Source: Beroe ovata (Eukaryota; Ctenophora; Nuda; Beroida; Beroidae). From it: DNA of 14,829 nucleotides. The notes beneath the pieces were generated by a model. That model ran no database searches, had not been told where the DNA came from, and worked only from the letters and a program-made list of their open reading frames with translations. Every line of letters begins with the position of its first letter. Within the stretch, counting starts at the first letter, position 1. The stretch spans positions 140,498 to 155,326 of the forward strand of contig CAMPET010000129.1 in the NCBI GenBank assembly GCA_946803715.1. Direction: 5' to 3'. The position numbers were made by a program, and so were the translations under genes. Positions 7,051-14,370 of this stretch are shown here, piece by piece.

Positions 7051-9152
7051 ATGGGTTCCTGCTTCGACTCAATTCTCTGCTGCCTAAAGAGTGCTTCATC
7101 TACAAGGTCAGTTCAAATTGACAGTGTTTTGACAGTTATTACTTGCATCACACGCTTGAGTGCTTGTATTTATTGATCAGATCATGATATGTGGGACGGT
7201 CTCAAATTCTGTAAGCGTATACGTAACGCGCGAAGTCAATGTAAATCACAGACATCTTCCGATACCTAAGTCACACACGTTACATCGCGCGCAGTGTGTA
7301 GAATTGATGCGCGGCGTTCCTGCTCCAAGTTAAATATCCCACGATTAAACAGAATTCCCACGATAAGATTCTCAATCTCTCACTCTGTTCACTCAGGTTG
7401 TTCTACCAGCAGGACGATTCCGACGAACGTGGGATTGAATACGACAGACTGATCGAGCTGCCTGATCAACCCGTGATGACGTCATCACGGGGCAAGGCCG
7501 CTCCGCAGCTCATACTGAACGAGCGGGAGCGACATCTTATCTCCAACAAGTTGTACGAGGAGTACGCCCTTGATCAGAGCAGATTTGATAGGATAGCTGA
7601 GGATGAGGTCTAGTATGGGAGTGGGACATGTTCTCTGAGATTGATAAATTCTGACCCCCCGCCCCTAACCCCTCCCTTGTCAGATTTTATCTGACCTCAG
7701 TTTCTCGCGCGCGCCTTCATCGGCCTTCGATGAAGGCGCGCGTGCGCGAGAAACAGGTCAGGTAACATCTGACAACCCCTCCCTTAGCGGAATGTAACCA
7801 TGTCTCTGACCTAGTACGTGCTTCTTTGCACGTGCTTTTTCCACAAAATTCACGATACACGTTATCAGAATGAATTCACATTCTGTTGTATCATGTTACC
7901 TTATCAGTGAACACACGTGCACACAGCTCCCGTGTACATTTTCACTGTTTCCTACAGTTAAAGCAGGAAGAAGAAAGTTTAGCGTTACAAGAGGAGGAGT
8001 TTTACGCGGAGAAGAATGCAAGGATCCGGGAATTTTATGCGAATCGGCCCTTGACTACGGTAATATGATTATCGATCAATATCTGGGGGGGTCCTTTCCG
8101 AAACTGGCGTTAGTCCAAGACTAAAGTCAAAAATGTAGAGTAAATTCGCAATTGAATTTTGACTTTTTGTGACTAAAGCCAGTTTCGAATCGAAAAGGAC
8201 CCTCTGATCAATATAAAACTGTTACCCAGTAAAGTATCAGACGGTTTAGAGGCGGGGTTCTCTATTTTAGCGATCCCTACCCCGACCCCTTTTCATTTGT
8301 GGTATCTCTTTTTTGAAACTCCAGTCCCTGTCATTAACGTTCGTCAGACTGTGAATGCCTAACATTTTTACCTATAATGGAACTGTATTGACGTTCCATT
8401 CAAGTGAACGGAGAACTTTAATTTAACCGTTATTCGTCAGGGAAATATTAGTAAGTTCTCTATAACAACCCCAGGCAGCAGCAACAAGCTCTACAACGCA
8501 AGATTTTGCGGATTTTTCCGAGAGGTTTGCTCAATCTCCACGTGTGACGTCTCATAACGTGTCCGATGATTCGTTGCCAAGCAATCACGTGGCAAATTCT
8601 CCCGGTAACGTGTCGTCTGATCACGTGTCGCCTGATCACGTGTCGATGATTTCTCCCGATTCGAGTAAATGTGAGGATGCTTGTGAATGGGACAGTACTC
8701 TAATCCCTGCATCTCGGGTTGCTGTAGCAACCCAGTTAGATGATGTTGCTGGGAATAGCAACACTGGTCACGAGAATCCCATGCCGGTCGAACAATCCGA
8801 TAAGCTCCTGCAAGATATCGATACACTTCTTGAGGAGGGGGATCAATCGTCTGATGAGTTCCTCTCCGATTACGTCATTAATGACGATCAAATGATCGAT
8901 GACGATGACGTCATCGACGATGATAACCTTGGTGATAGCGATATTGAAACTGTTGCCATGGCAACGGATAGCGCATACAACCCCTATTACCTAACCAATG
9001 TTTCTATCGATAGTTCTGTTGCACCTGAACTACCACGTGAACTGCCCATATCGGAACCAATTAACGAAACTTTCGATCCTTTCCTTGATTTTGAGAAAAA
9101 TAAAGTCGAAAAGAGTTCCAGCCATGACTCCTTCGTTGAAATCAGCGAATGA
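7051..9152 (+). CDS. AP1AR/gadkin-like adaptor protein, 4 coding exons, 348 aa
   Basis: Exons: 7051-7106, 7397-7607, 7958-8059, 8475-9152 (stop TGA). All junctions are GT-AG and in phase. The start M-G-S-C-F-D-S with Cys4, Cys10 and Cys11 resembles the palmitoylated M-G-N-C-C start of vertebrate gadkin. Asp6 breaks the usual N-myristoylation rule, so palmitoylation is the likelier anchor. Residues 90-117 form a charged helix (E-E-E-S-L-A-L-Q-E-E-E-F-Y-A-E) comparable to gadkin's E-E-E-A-L-Y-A-A coiled coil. The 225-residue last exon is disordered and acidic. It has D-F-A-D-F at 133-137 and D-P-F at 324-326, which look like adaptin-ear motifs, an Asp-rich run near 255-280, and a D-S-F-V-E-I tail. 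Known for the family: gadkin links AP-1 on TGN/endosomes to kinesin-1 and binds Arp2/3. The similarity is by pattern and layout, not long identity (human about 300 aa), so orthology is probable rather than proven. Confidence 0.6.
7667..7785. mobile_element. 95-bp fold-back (MITE-like) element with 12-bp flanking direct repeats
   Basis: A near-perfect inverted repeat at 7679-7773. The left arm starts gtcagat and contains ctcgcgcgcgccttcatcg; the right arm is its complement and ends atctgac, with a loop of about 5 bases. It is bounded exactly by two copies of aacccctccctt (7667-7678 and 7774-7785), as a target duplication would be. It sits in the second intron (7608-7957) of the gadkin-like gene. 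It has no coding capacity. The arms are long and GC-rich enough for the transcript to fold into a stable hairpin. Confidence 0.75.
8074..8214. mobile_element. 123-bp MITE-like element with 9-bp target duplication
   Basis: The direct repeats gatcaatat at 8074-8082 and 8206-8214 flank an inverted-repeat segment, 8083-8205. The left end reads gggggtcctttccgaaactgg then gttagtc. The right end, complemented, reads agggtccttttcg then gaaactggctttagtc. The arms match with two short gaps. A 9-bp duplication and a G-starting terminal repeat would suit a Mutator-like (MULE) non-autonomous element; the family assignment is inference. It lies in the third intron (8060-8474) of the gadkin-like gene. Confidence 0.7.
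8574..8648 (+). repeat. In-frame repeat with ACGTG core inside exon 4 of the gadkin-like gene
   Basis: Degenerate 15-bp units containing tgatcacgtgtcg (best copies at about 8618 and 8633), with looser ones upstream (aatcacgtgg, aacgtgtcg). They encode short serine-rich repeats of the form S-P-D-H-V. The 15-bp unit keeps the frame, so this reads as slippage expansion within disordered coding sequence. Confidence 0.7.
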
Positions 9153-9695
9153 CTGGCTTTAATTCCCCCTTTTAACAAAAAAGTGTGAGGCTGTGCTTCA
9201 ATAGTCAGATTTGACGTCCGATGTTTTTTAAGAATCAACCCAACGATAAACCTTTAAATCAATTTGATATGTTTGAAATTCCAAATGTTTGTGTGTGTTA
9301 ATCGAACTGTTTGTTTGCTGAATCATATACGCTTGTTTGTGATTGTTCTTGAATTCCTTACCTGTAAATTTGATGATGGAAGTCAAATTATCATCAATAA
9401 TTGCAAATAGAAATCATAAACGAAGGGGAGTAACAGATTTCAGCGTCAAAACACAAGTCATTTGAATCATAAAACATTCACTGTTCATTGTTCAAAATAA
9501 TCACTGTAACACTACAAACTCTTCAGTAAAACCTCAATCACGCCCAGCCCTTGAAAATTGAAAAATTTATTCAAATCTGCATGAACTAGATTGGTCTTTC
9601 CGTATCGCACATAATCATATATCAGTATCAGGCGACGCGGACGAACTCTAGAAGTCCTGATGTTATGGTCCTCCAATCCATGATTCCTTGCCACC
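9153..9695. other. Convergent 3' ends of the gadkin-like and tetraspanin genes
   Basis: About 540 bp between the two stop codons. The plus-strand gene has no canonical AATAAA here; cataaa variants near 9415 and 9470 are the nearest candidates. The minus-strand gene has AATAAA at 9571-9566. If these are used, the two transcripts end within roughly 100 bp of each other. No other gene is visible. Confidence 0.55.
9566..9571 (-). terminator. Polyadenylation signal of the tetraspanin gene
   Basis: AATAAA on the minus strand (plus strand tttatt), about 125 bp past the tetraspanin stop at 9696. This is a typical distance for a short 3'UTR. Confidence 0.65.
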
Positions 9696-10939
9696 CTAAC
9701 TGAGTAGAGTGTATGTGGTGGTAGTGGACTTTGCAGCACATCTATTCCTCAGCACACCCAGTAGGCTCACCACCACTAGAATGAGACACACAGCCGCTGC
9801 CATCATGGGAAGGGTGGCTTGTGTGAGGAGGAGAGTGGAGAGTTTGTCGTAGCACCCAGCCTGGAATGCTCTCTCCTTATCACAGCCTGTGTTCTCACAG
9901 CACGAGGGTGGGATGTTGAGAGTGCCGTAGTCGTCGACACCGGTTACACCGCAGCATAGGAGTGAGATCTGTGGGGGGTGTCATGGTGATTAGGGGTGTC
10001 GTGGTGATGGGGGGTGTCATGGTAATTAGGGGTGTCATGGTGATTAGTGGTGTCATGGTGATAACTGTGGAGATGAGGGGTGTCATCATGTCATGTTGAT
10101 AGTGGCTGCTATGAGTATGTTGGATTAGTGGTTGTCATGATGATTGTGGTTGCTATGCTGGATTACTGGTTGTCATGGTGATGTGGTTGCTCTGCTGGAT
10201 AAGTGGTTGTCATGGTGAATTAGTGGTTGTACCCTCCTCCTCCTCTATCATACCTGGATATCATCCACATATCGCTGGGGAGGGGTGTCCTTGTTGTAGT
10301 CCCAGTACTTCTCCACATTGTGTTTCAGTTTAGCTTCCTCACCGTGTGCCAGCTTCACGAACATCACCACCTGTCGTATCAGAGTGTGAACATGGGAAAA
10401 CATTGTGTGCTCATGGGTATGAATTGAGATCATTATTGAGCATATGTCCGCGGTTTGGCAATCTTCAGAGCTATTCTAAATTAAAATCCCTCTTTCACAA
10501 ATCATATCTCATGAGATTTCTCCTCTCTATTCACCCCCTCCCCCATTTTCAAGTTATCGCTCTGCTCTCTTACCGTGATAATAAACTGTAGCAACACCAG
10601 CAGAGATAGAAAGAGGAGGGGGTAGTTGAACATCTTGACATTCCGAACATTCTCCGTATTATTCTTGCTTGATATCGCAACAACTGCGTACCTGTGGGTG
10701 TTGGTCATACGTTTCCCATAATACAAGTACTATGGTGAGGAATATAGGAGGGGAGGAGCCCTCACTTTAGCTATTCTNGTTGACATGTGTAGTAAGTTCA
10801 TCTTCTCGTCCACACTATCCTCAATTCCCTTCCTCATGAAGAGGAGATAGGGAACATCGATAGTCAGGTAGAGCGATACCAGACCCCCGATCAGGAGCAC
10901 TGTTGTGGTCAGCCAACACTTCTCACTCGCGACTGACAT
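9696..10939 (-). CDS. Tetraspanin, 4 exons; TM2 region missing or disrupted
   Basis: Exons on the minus strand: 10939-10766, 10729-10574, 10370-10254, 9968-9696 (stop TAG); about 239 residues as assembled. The diagnostic large extracellular loop is in the last exon: L-L-C-C-G-V-T-G, P-P-S-C-C, then T-G-C and A-G-C-Y, six cysteines in the tetraspanin order. TM4 follows (A-A-A-V-C-L-I-L-V-V-V-S-L-L-G) with a short tail R-N-R-C-A-A-K. TM3 is F-N-Y-P-L-L-F-L-S-L-L-V-L-L-Q, continuing across the next junction. TM1 is about residues 9-35, after an ATG in good context (accATG). Between TM1 and TM3 there is no hydrophobic TM2. That stretch contains one undetermined base (n at 10778) and needs either a 36-bp intron (10765-10730) or a different exon 2 start at 10691. 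Tetraspanins organise receptors and integrins in membrane microdomains. The subfamily cannot be assigned. Confidence 0.8.
9975..10235. repeat. Minisatellite in the last tetraspanin intron
   Basis: Tandem degenerate units of about 18 bp (ggtgtcatggtgattagg) to about 10050. These are followed by longer units built on ggattagtggttgtcatggtgat alternating with gtggttgctatgct. The stop-free stretch on the minus strand here, a run of threonine-proline repeats, is a by-product of the repeat and not a gene. It fills nearly the whole intron 10253-9969. Confidence 0.85.
10778..10778. other. Undetermined base (n) inside tetraspanin exon 1
   Basis: The only ambiguous base in the window. On the minus strand it is the third base of ACN, so threonine is encoded whatever the base is. 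It lies exactly where the protein lacks the expected TM2 segment. Some scaffolding programs write a single n where two contigs are joined with an unresolved or negative gap, so sequence may be missing here. Confidence 0.6.
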
Positions 10940-10942
10940 GGT

Positions 10943-10950
10943 CTCTGTTT
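10943..10950. repeat. Target-site duplication of the hAT element, left copy
   Basis: ctctgttt immediately before the left terminus. The identical 8 bp follow the right terminus at 13563-13570. Eight base pairs is the diagnostic hAT duplication length. It lies 4-11 bases upstream of the tetraspanin ATG on the minus strand. Confidence 0.97.
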
Positions 10951-10980
10951 TAGGGTTTCCATTATCTACTAGAAATTTTT

Positions 10981-11006
10981 ATCTAGATAATCTAGATAAT
11001 CTAGAT
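10981..11006. repeat. Left subterminal ATCTAGAT repeats of the hAT
   Basis: Three copies of the palindrome ATCTAGAT at 10981, 10990 and 10999, with a 9-bp period. The same word recurs in the right subterminal region. Confidence 0.9.
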
Positions 11007-11138
11007 AATTTTTATCACTAGTTTAGGAACATTTCTGGGTCACATGTCACAAAAACAAAGATAGACTTCAGATATATTTGATTCTCAAAACATGAATTCT
11101 ATATTGCAATTAAATAATCTGATGATGAGGCATCCTTT

Positions 11139-12977
11139 TCATGGCTTAGTAGTGAGTTTAGCACTATCCTTCTTCAGCCTCTTGAAATAAAACTTCAGGA
11201 ATATGAGAATATTCAGTGTTGCGTCACTCATCCGACACCGTATCTTTCTCAAATACAAACCTGCCGCGGAAAACACTCGTTCTGCTTCTACGGAGGTAGG
11301 TGGCACAACCAAAACTGCTTCATGAACCTCTTGTAAGGACTTTGTCCTCACTCCACCTGACACATGGAAATTAAAAAAAAACTCTTTGGAGAACGTGTCA
11401 GTTTTTTGTCTGCCTGTAACATGTTTGGATTTGATGAACTCTGATAGTTCACCAGCAAGATTACTTTCAGTGGCACTTGAGGTCTGTTGGGTTTCACAGG
11501 CAGAGGAATGAACGGCACCTCCATCATGATCACCTGCAAATAGCCGTCCATGGAGGGCTTTTGTAAATTGAAGAACAGTTCTTTTGGATGGAATCTTGAA
11601 CTCATCTGAATCTTGGTTTGAGAAACAGCTTGGATAATCAAAGATTTTAGCAATTGACACCATCTGAGTATTCCGCCGTTTTAGATACCGCTCTTTCAGT
11701 CGCTCTTGAAGCTTCAAAGATAGATCAGTGTTCAAAGTCTGGAGCTTGGAACAGATGAACTGAATCGTGGCTTCAGCTTGTGCAAGAGTCGATGTCCTTT
11801 CACATAAAAAATTTGTCGCTACTTGAAACGGTTCAAGACAGTCAACAACACTTCTGAGCTGCATCAATTCAACTTCGGTCAAATGAAGAATACCAAGCTC
11901 TAATTCTTGGAGAACTTTATGAACAGGTACATGAATTCTGAGGAACCTTTGCAACATTGCAAACATGGAGCTCCAACGAGTTTTACAATCCCTCAACAGA
12001 GTCAGTTCCTCATTGCACACAAGTGTCACCTCCTTTTGGAGAAGATCGTTCTTAACTGGTGACTTTCTGAACATATTCACAATTCTTCTCACCTTATTGA
12101 TAACAGGTTCAATATCATCGATCAATGTGGGCGGCTCTTCAGCTAATCCATTGGTGTTATCAAGAGAGGGAATGCAAGCATCATCATCATCTTCAATATC
12201 GTCATCACTCTCATCGTCTTGGTGGGCATCTTGTTGCTCCTCTGATTCAGTTTCATCGTTATCAGTAGCGACTGTGTTCTTCTTGTAGAAAACATCAGCT
12301 ATCACCAGATGCAGAGTGTGTGATAAGCATACAACATGATGGCACGGTGCTAGCCGGCCAAGCTTCATCATTATCGAAGCACCATCGGTCACAAAAGCAA
12401 CAATGTGATGTAATTCAAGCCCAAACTCTTGCAATCGTAATGTCACAAGCTTCAATATCGTTTCAGCTGTCTGACTGGACCAAACTCTTACCATACCAAG
12501 ATTATAAAAATCAGCACCTTTGGAGTGAACATTCACAGTGAGATAGCGTCGATTCTTCCCTGTCCATTCATCAAAAGAAACAGCAAATCTGCAACCCTCA
12601 CTTTTCCTTTCCTTTAACTCACATATAACAGCGTCTTTGGCTTCCTGATAGAACTCCAACACTTTCTTCCTGATCGTGGTCGGGGAAGAATGTGCAGAAA
12701 ACTTTTGGAGTCTCATCGAATTATGAATGAACTCACTCTTAGCAATTTGGTTGAAAGAAAGTCGATCAGTCGCAGCTAGCTCCGCATACATCTTCTGCTG
12801 ACTTTTCTTTTCCACATAGCTGGTGATCATTGTGGTGGGTTTCTTGGTTGAGAAGCGTGGAGGTATTGATTTTTCAGGGTGTATGTTGTGCTGTACTTTC
12901 AGATGATACCAAAGAGGATTCGTCGAAGATTTAGCAGTTGCTTTGCTGTAACTCTTAGTACAATGATTGCAAAGCAC
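11139..12977 (-). CDS. hAT transposase with N-terminal BED-type zinc finger
   Basis: 612 codons counted from a GTG at 12977, with the frame open further upstream. The N-terminus is a BED finger: C-N-H-C (3-6) then W-Y-H-L-K-V-Q-H (23-30). The RNase H-like core shows the first catalytic Asp in S-F-D-E-W-T (near 138-143) and the second in V-T-D-G-A-S. A C-L-S-H-T-L-H-L motif follows, and an acidic linker (D-D-I-E-D-D-D-D) is inserted. Then comes C-K-T-R-W-S-S-M, the conserved hAT R-W-S region. The C-terminal dimerisation block is S-V-E-A-E-R-V-F-S-A-A-G, which should hold the third acidic residue, about 45 residues from the end. Length matches active hAT enzymes. Oddity: the first in-frame ATG is residue 50 (12830), after the zinc finger. 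An ATG at 13018 is out of frame by one base. A 5' intron, a frameshift or an assembly error is therefore likely. The stop is TGA at 11141-11139. Confidence 0.93.
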   Translation of the reverse strand: MLCNHCTKSYSKATAKSSTNPLWYHLKVQHNIHPEKSIPPRFSTKKPTTMITSYVEKKSQQKMYAELAATDRLSFNQIAKSEFIHNSMRLQKFSAHSSPTTIRKKVLEFYQEAKDAVICELKERKSEGCRFAVSFDEWTGKNRRYLTVNVHSKGADFYNLGMVRVWSSQTAETILKLVTLRLQEFGLELHHIVAFVTDGASIMMKLGRLAPCHHVVCLSHTLHLVIADVFYKKNTVATDNDETESEEQQDAHQDDESDDDIEDDDDACIPSLDNTNGLAEEPPTLIDDIEPVINKVRRIVNMFRKSPVKNDLLQKEVTLVCNEELTLLRDCKTRWSSMFAMLQRFLRIHVPVHKVLQELELGILHLTEVELMQLRSVVDCLEPFQVATNFLCERTSTLAQAEATIQFICSKLQTLNTDLSLKLQERLKERYLKRRNTQMVSIAKIFDYPSCFSNQDSDEFKIPSKRTVLQFTKALHGRLFAGDHDGGAVHSSACETQQTSSATESNLAGELSEFIKSKHVTGRQKTDTFSKEFFFNFHVSGGVRTKSLQEVHEAVLVVPPTSVEAERVFSAAGLYLRKIRCRMSDATLNILIFLKFYFKRLKKDSAKLTTKP

Positions 12978-13438
12978 AGAATCACTGGCTTCTTTAAAAC
13001 TTGTCCTTTTGCTGGCATAGTGAGAAAGTAGAAAATGAACGACTTAAATATAGGAGGAATTTTGAAATTGAAGATTTTCGGAGGCGAGAAACGTCGCCCT
13101 GGTATTGTTTACTATTTCCATTCATCTGATACCTTGAAAAACTATATATCTTGTTCCATTTTGACATTGATTCCCACGCCTTTTACGCCCTCCACGTGTA
13201 TTAACTATTTTGTTTACATTCGAAGGTATAGCGATGTCACACGATAGAAGTCACGTATTGTTATGACGTACAGTGGAAACCCGTCCTATGAGCATTATAG
13301 CACCTATAGTATGCTATTTCCATGTGAAATAATGATATTTTTCTCGCTAAACTAAAATTTATGCGAAAAATTTTCAGAATTCATCAGTTTGGAATGCTCT
13401 GAAAACTGATAAAAGCTGCTGAAAATGATGTTGATTTT

Positions 13439-13550
13439 ATCTAGATATCTAGTAGAAATCATCTAGATAAATAGACAGAGAAATTTGGCTAATTATCTAG
13501 ATAATCTTATCTAGATAATATCTAGATAATCTTATCTAGATAATATCTAG
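13439..13550. repeat. Right subterminal ATCTAGAT repeat cluster of the hAT
   Basis: Seven ATCTAGAT palindromes between about 13439 and 13555. The last five have alternating spacing of about 14 and 11 bp (units atctagataatctt and atctagataat). The last copy overlaps the end of the terminal inverted repeat. The right end is richer in copies than the left, as is common in hAT elements with asymmetric binding-site clusters. Confidence 0.9.
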
Positions 13551-13562
13551 ATGGAAACCCTA

Positions 13563-13570
13563 CTCTGTTT
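13563..13570. repeat. Target-site duplication of the hAT element, right copy
   Basis: ctctgttt, identical to 10943-10950, directly after the right terminal inverted repeat. Confidence 0.97.
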
Positions 13571-13739
13571 GATTTTTCACGGAGAATCAAAGGAGGTGAA
13601 AATATTCGGTCGCCGTCCCTCTCAATATAGGTATCATTAAAATTTGGAAATTTTGTGAAAACAGACTGCCACATCATGGTTTTGCACTGAAAATAAAACT
13701 CGCACACATATAATACTGTGAAAATGAACACGCATTAAT
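13571..13739. promoter_or_regulatory. Probable shared (bidirectional) promoter or leader region
   Basis: This 169-bp stretch plus the 11 bp at 10940-10950 would be all that separates the tetraspanin ATG (minus) from the 73-residue gene's ATG (plus) in a chromosome without the hAT. It must therefore contain the start sites of both genes or of at least one. It is AT-rich with a TATA-like cacatataata (13704-13714) about 30 bp before the plus-strand ATG. An in-frame stop on the minus strand upstream of the tetraspanin ATG shows that the tetraspanin does not extend into it. Confidence 0.5.
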
Positions 13740-14370
13740 ATGACGGCTTGCTGCTACCACAGGTAAAGCCATGTTTTATCACAATTTCGTGGTGTAGAAT
13801 TACCAATACAGCGTTGATAAAGCTAGAAATAGAACCGCTCTTGATTGTGCATTTGGCAGGGAAAACTCCAAGCTCAATGTGCTGGTTTAAGTGTATTATT
13901 GATTTCAGTCGTCAATTTGATCAGAGTTGGTTCCTGATTCAGACCGAATCAATCAATCTTAGTTGGCTATCAATTATGGAACAAATCAACTTCATTATGT
14001 GCCATTAATCGATTCTAATTTGGAGATATTTCTACGTGGAATCCACGTATATTGATTTTTTCAACCCAGCCGAGACCAGAGCGTGGTACAGTCAAAGCTA
14101 AACATTCTAAAGAATGAAAAGGACTACGAAAAGTTCCTGGACCTCATTAAAGCCGAGAATTCCCTAACTGACGTTGTCCTCTGTAAGCTTCGTGTGCTGA
14201 AATTCTTCTCTTGTCGGAATTCCGAAGAGGGGAGGAAAAAGAATTTCCGGAATTTGTTGTTGACAAAAATTGTTCATTTTTCAGACAACAAAAGAACGGG
14301 TGATACAATGACGTTTAGTGACGACGATGACCTAGATTATGATCTGGAAAATGACAACAGCTTCATTTGA
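13740..14370 (+). CDS. Small unrecognised protein, 73 aa, 3 exons
   Basis: Predicted exons: 13740-13762, 14070-14182, 14285-14370 (stop TGA). The introns are GT-AG: donors cacag|gtaaag and ctct|gtaagc, acceptors caacccag and cattttcag-like tttttcag. All phases agree, which supports the model. The protein starts M-T-A-C-C-Y-H, has a basic and acidic helix (K-L-N-I-L-K-N-E-K-D-Y-E-K-F-L-D-L-I) in the middle, then S-L-T-D-V-V-L-Y. It ends with an acidic tail (F-S-D-D-D-D-L-D-Y-D-L). No signal peptide or membrane segment is visible. I do not recognise the family. The last two exons are convincing as coding; the short first exon is the weakest part, and the two exons could instead be the 3' end of a longer gene. 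An attaaa at 14608 is a possible poly(A) signal. Confidence 0.55.

Larger units (their letters stand above)
10951..13562 (-). mobile_element. Complete hAT-superfamily DNA transposon, 2612 bp
   Basis: Termini are perfect 12-bp inverted repeats: tagggtttccat at 10951-10962 and its complement atggaaacccta at 13551-13562. Both are flanked by the identical 8-bp duplication ctctgttt. One long ORF (11139-12977, minus strand) encodes a hAT transposase. Subterminal regions carry repeated ATCTAGAT palindromes, three on the left and seven on the right, plausible transposase-binding sites. Intact ends, an exact target duplication and an uninterrupted ORF suggest a recent insertion. It sits between the tetraspanin ATG and the divergent 73-residue gene. 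Confidence 0.96.

Noticed and set aside
7195-7330. GC-rich inverted words (taacgcgcg ... cgcgcgatgtaacg-like) in the first intron of the gadkin-like gene
   Set aside because: The pairing is short and broken, with no flanking duplication, so I could not support a second fold-back element.
8491-8826. 111-codon minus-strand frame opposite the gadkin-like last exon
   Set aside because: It is antisense to a well-phased coding exon and its composition matches no family.
9895-10089. Minus-strand frame encoding threonine-proline repeats
   Set aside because: It is the translation of the intronic minisatellite in the wrong frame; the tetraspanin last exon occupies part of it in another frame.
11965-12288. 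Plus-strand serine-rich frame inside the hAT
   Set aside because: It is the complement of the transposase acidic region and has no independent support.
13748-14008. 86-codon open frame after 13740
   Set aside because: It overlaps the predicted intron 13763-14069 of the small gene and lacks an ATG start. The splice model with consistent phases explains the region better.
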